Shown piece by piece: positions 1 through 7,822 of a stretch of 42,488 nt of DNA. Origin of the DNA: an uncultured Akkermansia sp. Lineage in GTDB: Bacteria > Verrucomicrobiota > Verrucomicrobiia > Verrucomicrobiales > Akkermansiaceae. The stretch covers positions 1 to 42,488 of the forward strand of contig CAJGCZ010000015.1 in the NCBI GenBank assembly GCA_904501975.1. The letters run 5' to 3'. Position 1 is the first letter of the stretch, and every line of letters begins with the position of its first letter. The notes below the pieces were generated by a model. That model worked only from the letters and a program-made list of their open reading frames with translations. It was not told where the DNA came from and ran no database searches. The translations under genes were made by a program, and so were the position numbers.

Positions 1-1023
1 CACGCCAGCATGGAGCATAATCGTGTTTCCGGTGACATTGAGAAGCGTGAAAAACTTCGACTGGAGGATGACTATATCGTGTGGACGCTGACATGGGATG
101 ATATACAGAATGATTTCATTGAGGCATTGCAGCCGGGGAGTGCGCCCGGTAGTCTGCCGGATGCCCCGGTGAAACCGTGGATTGACCAGTTAAATTATCC
201 GCCGGCGAAAGCATACATGGAGGTATGCAAGCCCGATATGCAGCTTTATCAAAACGTGCTGAAGCCCATCGTAAACCTGAAGACTTTGCTGGAGAACGGT
301 GAAAACGATGAGCGACGAAAGGCATGGATGTACACGGCTGCTATTCTGGCTATGGGGATGAGTGTGCCGGGTCGTGTTAAGGGGCAGCGTATGCAGCAGG
401 CCCGCGAAGTTATCAACACCGGTTCTGATGATGCTGTGAGCATGATCGGCGGTGACGGCGCCGATTATCTGGGCTACTATGTAGATCAGACGCCTTGGCG
501 CATACTGTGGCAGTTGTCCAGAACGGACGGGCGGGCCTTACATCAGGCTGTGGTGCGCCTGAGCTTTGATTCGGATAAGACGGATGATAGCCCCGAGTAC
601 CAGCGCAAGTGGAGAGGCTTCTGGAGCCTGTATAATATGCTCCAGATTCTCCCGCATTTCCGTGCCACCACTCCTGAACTGGGACAGCAGGATTACCGCT
701 GCGAAGAAGTGGAGCAGATTACCCACCAGCAAGAAGGCCTTACCGCCGATATGTTGGACGGCTTGGAGACGGCATGGGAAGCCTTGCTGCTGAACCAGCC
801 GCTGCTGCAACCGGAGCTTTTCTATGAAGTGACCGATAATCACGGTGTCGTGGTAGACGGCAACGTGGAAGTGGCATGGCCCGAGCAAAAAGTGGCCATA
901 TTGACCGAAGACTACGAAGAACTGGCAGATAATCTGAACCAGTGGGGCTGGCGCACATTTGTGTGGGGCCGGATACCTGAAGCTGATTTACTGAAACAAT
1001 TAATTGAACTTGTAGGAGCATGA
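1..1023 (+). CDS. C-terminal part of a DEAD/DEAH helicase with a DUF1998-like region (5' end outside window)
   Basis: The frame is open from base 1, so the ATG at 10 is probably an internal methionine and the gene starts upstream of the window. What is seen: DIEKREKLRLEDDYIVWTLT followed by WDD resembles the segment of DUF1998 helicases where a KRQ-like run precedes a VWSLTWDDV-like strand, as found in large SF2 helicases of DISARM and Druantia-type defence systems. The C-terminus (VEVAWPEQKVAILTED, then GWRTFVW) resembles the nuclease-like or vestigial nuclease end of such proteins. No helicase motifs lie in the visible part, so the helicase call rests on this C-terminal similarity recalled from the family. 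The stop codon overlaps the start of the next gene (ATGA), which indicates translational coupling with the UvrD-like helicase. A defence role is inference. Confidence 0.55.
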   Translation, partial: HASMEHNRVSGDIEKREKLRLEDDYIVWTLTWDDIQNDFIEALQPGSAPGSLPDAPVKPWIDQLNYPPAKAYMEVCKPDMQLYQNVLKPIVNLKTLLENGENDERRKAWMYTAAILAMGMSVPGRVKGQRMQQAREVINTGSDDAVSMIGGDGADYLGYYVDQTPWRILWQLSRTDGRALHQAVVRLSFDSDKTDDSPEYQRKWRGFWSLYNMLQILPHFRATTPELGQQDYRCEEVEQITHQQEGLTADMLDGLETAWEALLLNQPLLQPELFYEVTDNHGVVVDGNVEVAWPEQKVAILTEDYEELADNLNQWGWRTFVWGRIPEADLLKQLIELVGA

Positions 1024-3158
1024 CAATTAGCGCAAAGAATGTTGTATGGGGTGAAGATTTCTTTGACTCCCTGGGCAAGTTGCCCAAGGCCGTCAAGTTG
1101 CAGGCTCTCCTGGTATGCGGCAACTTGATGCAGGGTAAGGTGAACAACGGAATGAATTTTGAGAGCTTGAATAACCCGCTTGATCGTTCGTTCCGCTCCA
1201 TTCGCCTTGATAATACCTATCGTCTGATTTTATCGGAACAGCCAAAGTCATATATCATGCTGTGGGCGGATCATCACGATGATGCCTACGACTGGGCCAG
1301 AAACCGACGATTGAACGTGAACCGTGTATCCGGTGCATTGGAGCTACAGGTTATCAAGACGGTAGAGGTGGTGCGTGAAATCCCGGTATACCAAACCATG
1401 GAGGTGGAAGGTTCGCTCTTGAGTCACGTTACCAAGGAGCAACTGAATGAGTTGCTGCCGGTGTCTGATGATTTGCTGGCCCGTTTGCTGGCATACCGGG
1501 ATGTTGATTCCATGCTGGAGGATTCCCAGATGCTGGAGGAGGCACTTGGTCGTAGTGGCGTGGATATTCTGCTCAGTCTTGCCAGTGGCGATGACTACGA
1601 TACGGTCAAATCCACCTACCTGAGCAGCAGCAAGATTGACCCCGATGATATTGATACTGCTGTTGATAATAAGGCATCCCAGATGTCGTTCTTCAAGTTC
1701 GATAACGAGAACGATATGAAGATTGCCGCTGAGTATCCGCTGGATAAGTGGCGCTTATTCCTGCACCCTGATCAGCGTGTGCTTGTGGAGAAGGATTTTA
1801 ACGGCCCGGTACGTGTGACCGGTGGCGCCGGCACAGGTAAGACTGTGGCTGCTATGCACCGCGCTCGTCATTTGGCTCAGAGACTGGTGCAGCTGCGACA
1901 TCCCGGTAAGGTGCTATTCACGACCTTTACAAAGAACCTTGCGCTGGATATTGAGGATAATCTGACCAAACTTTGTGATCCTGATGAACTGGAGCATATT
2001 GAGGTTATCAACCTGGATGCCTGGGCTCACGAACGCATGAAGCAACGCGGCATCAACGTGCGCTTGAGCTTTATTCCGCAGGTGAAGAAGGCGGCTGAAG
2101 ATTCCTGGCAGGACGCTTTGGATAAGCTGGATGGAAATAAACGTCCCACCGGCATGAGCGATGCCGAAATTGAAAAGGAATGGAAACATGTGATTCAGGC
2201 CAACGGTGTGAATACCTTGGCTGAGTATTACCGAGTGAGCCGCGCCGGTCGCCGAATCAGTCTGAGGAAGGCCGATAAGGAGGCTTTGTGGCCGGTGTTC
2301 GAGGAATACCGTGCCTTGCTCAAGGAACAGGGCATCATGGAGCCCGAGGATATGTACGCAGCTGTGTGCGGGCTTATTGACGAAGATCCCCGTATCTCTG
2401 CTATGTACGAGCACGTCATTGTTGACGAAGCTCAGGACTTTGGTAACGCCGCCTACAAGCTGATTGCCAAGATCCTGTCGCACAAGTCTACCGAAGTAAA
2501 CGGTCTGTACATCACCGGTGATGCTCATCAGCGCATTTACTCCCGCAAGGTTGTATTAAGTCGTTGCGGTATCAATGTACGCGGTCGCAGCCGCCGCCTG
2601 CGTATCAACTACCGCACCACTGAAGAAACACGTAAGTGGGCTACCGCTGTGCTGGATAATTGCACGGTGGATGACTTGGACAACGGTACCGAATCCAACA
2701 AGGGCTATAGATCGCTGACCAAGGGCGTGCCTCCGCAGGTGCATACTTTTGCTGATGCCGGCGATGAGATGAATGCAATCGCCCAGGCTATCAAGGATCT
2801 GCAAGCAAAGAGCGTGGAGCCGTCGGCGATTTGCATTGCAGCACCGAGCGCCAAGAAAGTGGATGAGTACCGCAAGGAGCTGGCAAAGCGGGGCGTGGAA
2901 ACGGATCCCATCGAATCCAATAAGCGTGCACGTGATTCCAAGCTCAGCCGTATTTCTACCTTCCACCGAGTAAAGGGACTGGAGTTCGACTACATGATTC
3001 TGGTCAGCATGGATGATCAGACATGGGAACCGTATATGGTCGATGAAGACGCTAAGCTCCGGGCTCGCTGTCTGGTGCATGTAGCAGCTACACGTGCTCG
3101 TGTGGAGCTACTTGTAACCGCCACACCAGCATTGGCCGGATTCTTGGGGAACCTGTAA
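1020..3158 (+). CDS. UvrD-type SF1 helicase with RelE-like N-terminal domain
   Basis: The 712-residue protein has two parts. Residues about 1-105 look like a RelE/ParE-type fold: a short basic protein ending in YRLILSEQ, IMLWADHHDDAYDWARNR, the pattern seen in RelE-family toxins. Residues about 240-710 form an SF1 helicase: Walker A GGAGTGKT at 268-275, a DEAQD Walker B motif at 469-473, YRTTEETRKWA near 527, the HRVKGLEFD motif starting at H649, and the terminal VAATRARVELLVT near 690. Such proteins unwind or translocate on DNA using ATP. The ATG overlaps the stop of the upstream helicase fragment, so the two are likely one transcription unit. I infer a defence or DNA-processing role from the pairing. 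Whether the RelE-like part is an active RNase cannot be told from sequence. Confidence 0.8.
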   Translation: MTISAKNVVWGEDFFDSLGKLPKAVKLQALLVCGNLMQGKVNNGMNFESLNNPLDRSFRSIRLDNTYRLILSEQPKSYIMLWADHHDDAYDWARNRRLNVNRVSGALELQVIKTVEVVREIPVYQTMEVEGSLLSHVTKEQLNELLPVSDDLLARLLAYRDVDSMLEDSQMLEEALGRSGVDILLSLASGDDYDTVKSTYLSSSKIDPDDIDTAVDNKASQMSFFKFDNENDMKIAAEYPLDKWRLFLHPDQRVLVEKDFNGPVRVTGGAGTGKTVAAMHRARHLAQRLVQLRHPGKVLFTTFTKNLALDIEDNLTKLCDPDELEHIEVINLDAWAHERMKQRGINVRLSFIPQVKKAAEDSWQDALDKLDGNKRPTGMSDAEIEKEWKHVIQANGVNTLAEYYRVSRAGRRISLRKADKEALWPVFEEYRALLKEQGIMEPEDMYAAVCGLIDEDPRISAMYEHVIVDEAQDFGNAAYKLIAKILSHKSTEVNGLYITGDAHQRIYSRKVVLSRCGINVRGRSRRLRINYRTTEETRKWATAVLDNCTVDDLDNGTESNKGYRSLTKGVPPQVHTFADAGDEMNAIAQAIKDLQAKSVEPSAICIAAPSAKKVDEYRKELAKRGVETDPIESNKRARDSKLSRISTFHRVKGLEFDYMILVSMDDQTWEPYMVDEDAKLRARCLVHVAATRARVELLVTATPALAGFLGNL

Positions 3159-3214
3159 GGTGAAAATCCAGGTAAGGTAATGCCAAGAATACAGGAGCTA
3201 GAACGAATACGTTT

Positions 3215-4213
3215 ATGCAATGTGGACAAGCGCTAGAATTGCCAGATTATTACTTATTTCCAGTTCCTATCACTATTATTTTTATTTTTCTATCTAACAT
3301 ACAAAGCGGTCAGGTGATGAAAGGCTACGTTATAGGAATTCTGTTGGGGGTGCTCACAATATTGGGCGCATTTAGCATCTTCTCCCCGTTATTGGGAATA
3401 ACCGAGAATGTTGCAAATCTTATCAATTGCGTAATAGGAGGAGCTGGCTTGCTTGGACTATGCTACACATTGTATTTACAGATGAAGGCAACAGAACTGC
3501 AGGCAAAAGCTACAGCTGATCAAATAGACGCTAACAGGGTACAACATAAAGCTCAGTTTCGGCAAGAAATGCTGAGCTCTTTTTCGGTAATATCCGAAAC
3601 GAAGTCAAAGATAAAAATCATACCGCCGGTCGAGTGTAAGTTGCCACCTCCGGATCAAAGGACGGATGTATCGACCCAGTTTAATACACATTGCGCAACA
3701 CTGGCAATCATCATAAGCAGATGGACTCATTGCTCAGACAACCCCCAGTGGAAAAGAATATTTGAAGTGTATGAAAAGCAATTTTATTGTCTGATAGATG
3801 CTTTTTTTCCATATGCCATTGCGTTCAAAAATGCTACGGAAAAAATAATAGGTAATCAAGTGCTGGATGCCAAGGAAAAGCAGGAACTTTTACAATCTCT
3901 GCATGAAACGCTGAGCACAAACGATGCGTCTGCGTTAGGAATTATTTTTAGACTACCCCACTTCAGAAATAGTGAGTGGATAAATGCACAGTTTACAAGA
4001 GAATGTTGTATGAAATCTGTCCGCAACAGCATAAAAAACGTGTGTGCGAATGAACCTCTAAAAAACACATTGCAGAAGGCAATAGGAAGTTTCGGTTCTC
4101 AGGACCGTCTGGATAAAGCGGCAGACGCCTTTGTCCTCGGACTTGAAAATGCCAAGATGGAAGAAAATACATATTGGTCTATGTATATGTCTACCTGTGG
4201 CTGTAAAGAATAA
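3215..4213 (+). CDS. Membrane-anchored protein of unknown function in accessory island
   Basis: The 332-residue product is not recognised. It has a hydrophobic stretch at about 14-29, two clear membrane helices at about 38-58 and 66-88, then a predicted cytoplasmic region starting with a charged helix (MKATELQAKATADQIDANRV) and continuing with a Cys-rich, helical segment to the end. An in-frame ATG at 3317 (MKGYVIGILLG) would give 298 residues and keep both main helices; the upstream AGGAG at 3193-3197 is far from either ATG, so the start is uncertain. The gene is visibly more AT-rich than its neighbours, which suggests a separate origin. Two N-terminal helices plus a helical cytoplasmic part are common among abortive-infection effectors, but I see no diagnostic motif, so function stays open. 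Confidence 0.7.
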   Translation: MQCGQALELPDYYLFPVPITIIFIFLSNIQSGQVMKGYVIGILLGVLTILGAFSIFSPLLGITENVANLINCVIGGAGLLGLCYTLYLQMKATELQAKATADQIDANRVQHKAQFRQEMLSSFSVISETKSKIKIIPPVECKLPPPDQRTDVSTQFNTHCATLAIIISRWTHCSDNPQWKRIFEVYEKQFYCLIDAFFPYAIAFKNATEKIIGNQVLDAKEKQELLQSLHETLSTNDASALGIIFRLPHFRNSEWINAQFTRECCMKSVRNSIKNVCANEPLKNTLQKAIGSFGSQDRLDKAADAFVLGLENAKMEENTYWSMYMSTCGCKE

Positions 4214-4456
4214 AAACGTTCACAGCAACCCTTTTTCGCAGGCCGTACGTTCAAACTCCTTCAGCATTTCGTGCCCGTAATACTCCCGCAAGGGGCTTCG
4301 CCACAGCTACGCCCGCTCTGGCGAGAGCGCCCCTGTAGAAGATAGAGAAGCCGCATACCTCGCGGCGTTGGGGCGGTTTCCGTCTTCGGCAAGCCTACGC
4401 CGTGACAACAGATGGCTCGCGCCGGGGGACGGAGCTGCTTGAGCAAGGCGAGGAGC
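4214..4456. other. Non-coding remnant region downstream of the island
   Basis: There is no intact gene. The minus strand from about 4293 to 4220 reads REYYGHEMLKEFERTACEKG then LL and a stop, which looks like the end of a lost protein; I do not recognise it. Between 4296 and 4450 the sequence is GC-rich with small inverted repeats such as CGCTCTGGCGAGAGCG near 4315, of the kind seen in other intergenic repeats of this window. Confidence 0.3.
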
Positions 4457-4882
4457 TTATAATTCTGTGCTTTCGTAAACCTCTACAATATCCTCCACCG
4501 GGATGCGGGTGTCGGTGTCCATGATAAGCAGCTTCTCGTGTGGTATAAGTTTTTTTTATGCGCCCGGTGAGCTCCATGTAGGTAGGTGCCGCCGGCCTTG
4601 CGGGTGTCTGGGACGAAATAGACGATGTTCAAGACTAGGTTGGAATCGGTTGAGGCGAGTTGGAGAAGATTGGAGATTTCCTGCTTCACAGACTCATCGA
4701 GGATAGGTCTTTCGTCTGTGAGGCGGGCGTCCCTCGGCGATTGCGGCATCGTGCCCCGTGAGCGCAGCAAAGGGGGAGAACTGGGCAGCGCGATCAGCCA
4801 TGCTCATCTGGGGGTGATTCCGGGATACATGGTGGGGCAGATGGATGATATCTGCGTATTTGTCTTCTGCATCGTACATCAT
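4457..4882 (-). pseudogene. YolD-like protein, broken by three frameshifts
   Basis: Reading the minus strand and changing frame three times restores one protein of about 140 residues: ...YADIIHLPHHVSRNHPQMSM, ADRAAQFSPFAALTGHDAAI, then ARLTDERPILDES, NIVYFVPDTRKAGGTY, MELTGRIKK, and finally LIPHEKLLIMDTDTRIPVED to a TAA at 4457-4459. This order and these motifs match YolD-like proteins, which are often encoded beside Y-family polymerase genes on mobile DNA in gut Firmicutes. Breaks: an extra base near 4733-4740; a 4-bp tandem duplication (GTAGGTAG on the plus strand, 4578-4585); and an extra base in an 8-T run (4550-4557). The start at 4882 has a consensus AGGAGG 9 bases upstream (4891-4896), a signal weak or absent at many other genes here, which fits recent acquisition. 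Family call is firm; origin is inference. Confidence 0.8.
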
Positions 4883-4970
4883 GCCTTGTGTCCTCCTATC
4901 TGCTCGTTGCAATCGCGGGTGGTGGCTCCTTCTTCCTTGCGGGCTATTCGCAGCGTATGGCGCTCTCCTG

Positions 4971-5215
4971 ACGTGCTTTCAGATAGCGTTTCAGCAGGAA
5001 AGCGCAGAAATTAGGTGATGGTGAGGAATGAGTCTGAACGACCGATATTGGCACGTGCCAGTTTGATACCGGAGTGAATAGCATCATATTTTTCTGATTC
5101 CACCAGCTTGCGTAATGATTTCGACACCGTGTTTCCAGCCTTGACCTCGACTGGTATCAGATTATCTGCGGTGCGAACAAAGAAGTCCATTTCAAGGGGT
5201 GAATCTATTGCGTCA
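4971..5215 (-). pseudogene. C-terminal remnant of a DUF4143-type AAA ATPase
   Basis: The minus strand encodes EMDFFVRTADNLIPVEVKAG, then SKSLRKLVESEKYDAIHSGI and a tail, the C-terminal nuclease-like part (E...D...VEVKAG) of AAA ATPases with a DUF4143 domain. The visible frame hits a stop at 5011-5013. Removing one base of the CCTAATTT run there continues into FCAFLLKRYLKAR, the usual end of this family, so a single-base insertion has truncated even the tail. Homology fades upstream of about 5215, where the promoter of the plus-strand protease gene begins, so the N-terminal ATPase part was lost. It lies immediately upstream of the YolD-like pseudogene on the same strand. The fragment is probably not functional. 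Confidence 0.65.
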
Positions 5216-5232
5216 GTTGGAAACCTCCCGGG

Positions 5233-5265
5233 TTGACATAGGGTGCCGGATTTGTCATAATCCGG
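5233..5265 (+). promoter_or_regulatory. Promoter of the IdeS-like protease gene with palindrome over the -10
   Basis: TTGACA (5233-5238), a 17-base spacer and CATAAT (5256-5261) form a good sigma70-type promoter, giving a leader of about 17 bases before the ATG at 5285. A perfect inverted repeat, CCGGATT-TGTCAT-AATCCGG (5246-5265), covers the -10 and is placed like a repressor operator. The regulator is unknown. Confidence 0.65.
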
Positions 5266-5284
5266 ACGCATCAATTTTGCGCAC

Positions 5285-6481
5285 ATGAAACTCGCACACC
5301 ATCTCGCATTAGCATTGGGGTTCACGCTCGGTATGGCCTTTGCCGAAGAGGTCGGGGGCGAAGTGCTGCCGTATACCGGTATTTATGCCGCCAGCGGACT
5401 CACCATCACAGAAACGCAAGATTCCGGCGTAACGATTTCCGGCTGGTACGACATCGATAAAACGCCTGAAAAGGATGTTGATGATTACATGTGCTATGCC
5501 GCCTCGGCTGCGAATCTTATTGCTTGGTGGCAAGATGGTTCCAACGCGCCTGAAAGCGATGCTCCTTCAACGCTTGATGATATCTGGAACACCTTTATAG
5601 AAAATAATCAGCTGCCGGGCACGGGCGGCACCCCGCTTGCTGTCATTAACTGGTGGATTTCCGGTGTGTATTCTCCCTCCGAATATATCACAAACACAGA
5701 CCCAAACGCTGAGAGCGGTGGCTCTTGGACCGTGCTCCCGGAAAGCGACCCCTTGTGGGACCGCTTCTTTATGCAGCGCAATGACTTGGTCGACGATGAC
5801 GGCCAACCTGTGCCGATTCCGGTATCGCTTCCGAACTTAGCCCAAAAGGGTGAGTCGTATTTCAGTGGGTATTACTTTGACCGGTATGGCCTCACGAAGG
5901 AGTCTCTTTCTAATTTTCTGACAATCAACTGGATGTTCAAGGAGCCTGTTGAAACGCCGGATGAATCCGAGCCGGAGGCAGATGACTCCGTCCCTCCCGC
6001 AGCCTCCCTGACGCTGCCTGCTGCCGAAGAAGTAGAAGCCCCTGTCAGCATCTGCGATATAAATTTTGCTGAAATCCTCGAGGGTTCCCCCATATCTCTC
6101 GGAATCTATTCGGATAGTGCTAATCTCGCTCACTCCGTCACCCTGTGGGCCGTGGAGTACGACAACGACGGTAATCTGACGACCATCTGGCTGACGGATT
6201 CCGATGACTATGAGAACCGAATCTTCTCCGTGCAGGTGACCTTGGATAAGGAGGAGAATAAGATATACTTCGGCACCTTGGTAGAGGGGGAAGGGGAAGA
6301 AGAGGACGATTATTACAGCACGGACTATGCGGGTATTAAGGATATCTTTATCGGCACGGTCTTTTCCATCAACCCCACCGAATCGGCGCAATGGACGCTT
6401 GTGCCCGAGCCGTCCACCGCAACACTCAGCCTGTTGGCTCTTGCTTGCTTAGCAGCCCGCCGCCGTCGGGCTGCTCGCTGA
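5285..6481 (+). CDS. Secreted IdeS/Mac-like cysteine protease with PEP-CTERM sorting signal
   Basis: The 398-residue protein starts with a signal peptide (cleavage after AFA, residue 20) and ends in a PEP-CTERM tail (VPEPSTATLSLLALACLAA plus Arg cluster, from residue 373). Between them it matches the IgG-cleaving IdeS/Mac fold (family C66): GWYDIDKT at 53-60 and the catalytic-type Cys70 in DDYMCYAASAANLIAWW; His283 in LAHSVTLWAVEYDNDGNLTT; and Asp305/Asp307 in IWLTDSDD. The His-Asp spacing of 22 equals that of streptococcal IdeS (His262, Asp284), and Lys59 lies 11 residues before the Cys (10 in IdeS). A Pro/Glu-rich insertion lies at about 221-253. No Shine-Dalgarno is seen; the start fits the signal peptide. 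Protease activity is well supported by residues; immunoglobulin as substrate is only inference. The tail predicts exosortase-dependent handling at the envelope. Confidence 0.82.
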   Translation: MKLAHHLALALGFTLGMAFAEEVGGEVLPYTGIYAASGLTITETQDSGVTISGWYDIDKTPEKDVDDYMCYAASAANLIAWWQDGSNAPESDAPSTLDDIWNTFIENNQLPGTGGTPLAVINWWISGVYSPSEYITNTDPNAESGGSWTVLPESDPLWDRFFMQRNDLVDDDGQPVPIPVSLPNLAQKGESYFSGYYFDRYGLTKESLSNFLTINWMFKEPVETPDESEPEADDSVPPAASLTLPAAEEVEAPVSICDINFAEILEGSPISLGIYSDSANLAHSVTLWAVEYDNDGNLTTIWLTDSDDYENRIFSVQVTLDKEENKIYFGTLVEGEGEEEDDYYSTDYAGIKDIFIGTVFSINPTESAQWTLVPEPSTATLSLLALACLAARRRRAAR

Positions 6482-6669
6482 TACGCCCGCCCCGGCCCTA
6501 GTAAAAAGACCTCCTCAATAGCAAAACTGCTCACGGGCTTTCGGAAACGTGAAGAACAGTTGCCGATGTGGTGAAGCTTGCACCTGCTGCAGATGGCGGA
6601 ATGTGGGCTTTTCTCGCCTGGCACCGCTTGAATAAGCATGGCATGGCGATAAAAGGCGAATCTTAAAAC

Positions 6670-6697
6670 TTGACATTTGGGGCTGATTTGTAACAAT
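6670..6697 (+). promoter_or_regulatory. Candidate promoter of the ankyrin protein gene
   Basis: TTGACA at 6670-6675 is followed after 16 bases by AACAAT at 6692-6697, leaving a leader of roughly 50 bases before the ATG at 6756. The -10 is imperfect. Confidence 0.45.
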
Positions 6698-6755
6698 AGA
6701 GAAAAGTATAGGAACCGACACGGTTTCGCACGATAAAATAACGAGAGTTCAGACT

Positions 6756-7787
6756 ATGAAGTTGAGAAGATTTCTGCTGGGAATGGGCGCCGCCTTGGCA
6801 TGTGCAACAACGGTGTATGCCTGGGATGCAACGGATAGGGCTACGTGTGAGGCCTTGGCTGCCCGAACGGAGAAGGGCTTTGAGGATATGCTGCGCTACG
6901 GGGAGCGCCATTACTCGCAGTTCAATTACAAGGGCTGGGAGCTGTGGCAGATAGAGATGCCCAAGTTGCTGCGCTATGTGGCGCGCAGTGGCGATGTGGA
7001 TGCATGCTCCGGCGGTGGTTTCACGGCTTTGCAGGCCGCATGTTACTATGCCGATGTGGCGTTGGCAGAGGCGTTGCTGAAAAACGGTGCAGATGTGAAC
7101 ATGCGCCCCATGGGCTGGAAGGGCTACGGTTTCCCCGGCGATACGCCTATTGCCTTGCTGGTGCGTGGTATGACCCCCGAAACGGCAGCTGCACGTGTGC
7201 AGATTGCCCGCATGCTGATGGAGAAGGGCGCCAACCCTGATGCTGACATGATGGATTGGGTGTGGGGTGGTTCCGGCCCTGTTACCCCGTTCTGCTACCT
7301 CACGCCGGATGCTTACAATAACGAGATGCGCATGGTGTTGATTGAGGGTGGTACGAAGGATTTGCTGACTCGCTCACGCACGTGGGATTTTGCTTGGCAT
7401 GCCTATACGCCTGAGCTTATCTGCAAGCTGTTGGAGGCCGGTATTAGCCCCAACCGCAGTGTGGGCACCCAGGGCGAGACCCTGCTGCTGCACATGGTGA
7501 TGCGTGGTGATGTGGAACTGGTGAAGCTGGCTTTGGAGAAGAAGGCGGATGTTAAGTCCTCTATGTTGTTGCAGCGTCATTTTGGTGGCTACCTGTTTGC
7601 TATTCCGGTAGACAAGGATGCCTCCCCGGCGGTGGCGGTGCAGATTGCTCGCTTGCTGATTGATGCTAAGGCTGACCTGAAGGCTAAGTTTAACGGCAAG
7701 GGGCTTTACCGTTTTTATAAGGATGTGAACACGCCTGCCGCCAAGGCGCTGATGAGTGAGTTTGCGGCACGCGGTGTGCGCTTCTGA
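6756..7787 (+). CDS. Secreted ankyrin-repeat protein
   Basis: The 343-residue protein has a signal peptide (MKLRRFLLGMGAALACATTVYA). Ankyrin-like units follow, with the typical xTALxxAxxxxxxxxAexLLxxGAdvn pattern: GGFTALQAACYYADVALAEA then LLKNGADVN, ARMLMEKGANPDAD, LICKLLEAGISPNRS, TLLLHMVMRGDVELVKLALE and ARLLIDAKADLKAK. Ankyrin repeats bind other proteins; a partner cannot be named. Secretion points to the periplasm or outer surface. It lies 35 bases before the GH2 gene on the same strand, so co-transcription is possible. It has no enzyme motif. Confidence 0.85.
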   Translation: MKLRRFLLGMGAALACATTVYAWDATDRATCEALAARTEKGFEDMLRYGERHYSQFNYKGWELWQIEMPKLLRYVARSGDVDACSGGGFTALQAACYYADVALAEALLKNGADVNMRPMGWKGYGFPGDTPIALLVRGMTPETAAARVQIARMLMEKGANPDADMMDWVWGGSGPVTPFCYLTPDAYNNEMRMVLIEGGTKDLLTRSRTWDFAWHAYTPELICKLLEAGISPNRSVGTQGETLLLHMVMRGDVELVKLALEKKADVKSSMLLQRHFGGYLFAIPVDKDASPAVAVQIARLLIDAKADLKAKFNGKGLYRFYKDVNTPAAKALMSEFAARGVRF

Positions 7788-7822
7788 GTTTTTTACCATG
7801 CGTTCATAGAGGCTTGTTGCCT

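Noticed and set aside
4625..5014. 129-codon plus-strand frame in the island
   Set aside because: It runs antisense to the YolD-like and DUF4143 remnants and reads as unrelated sequence.
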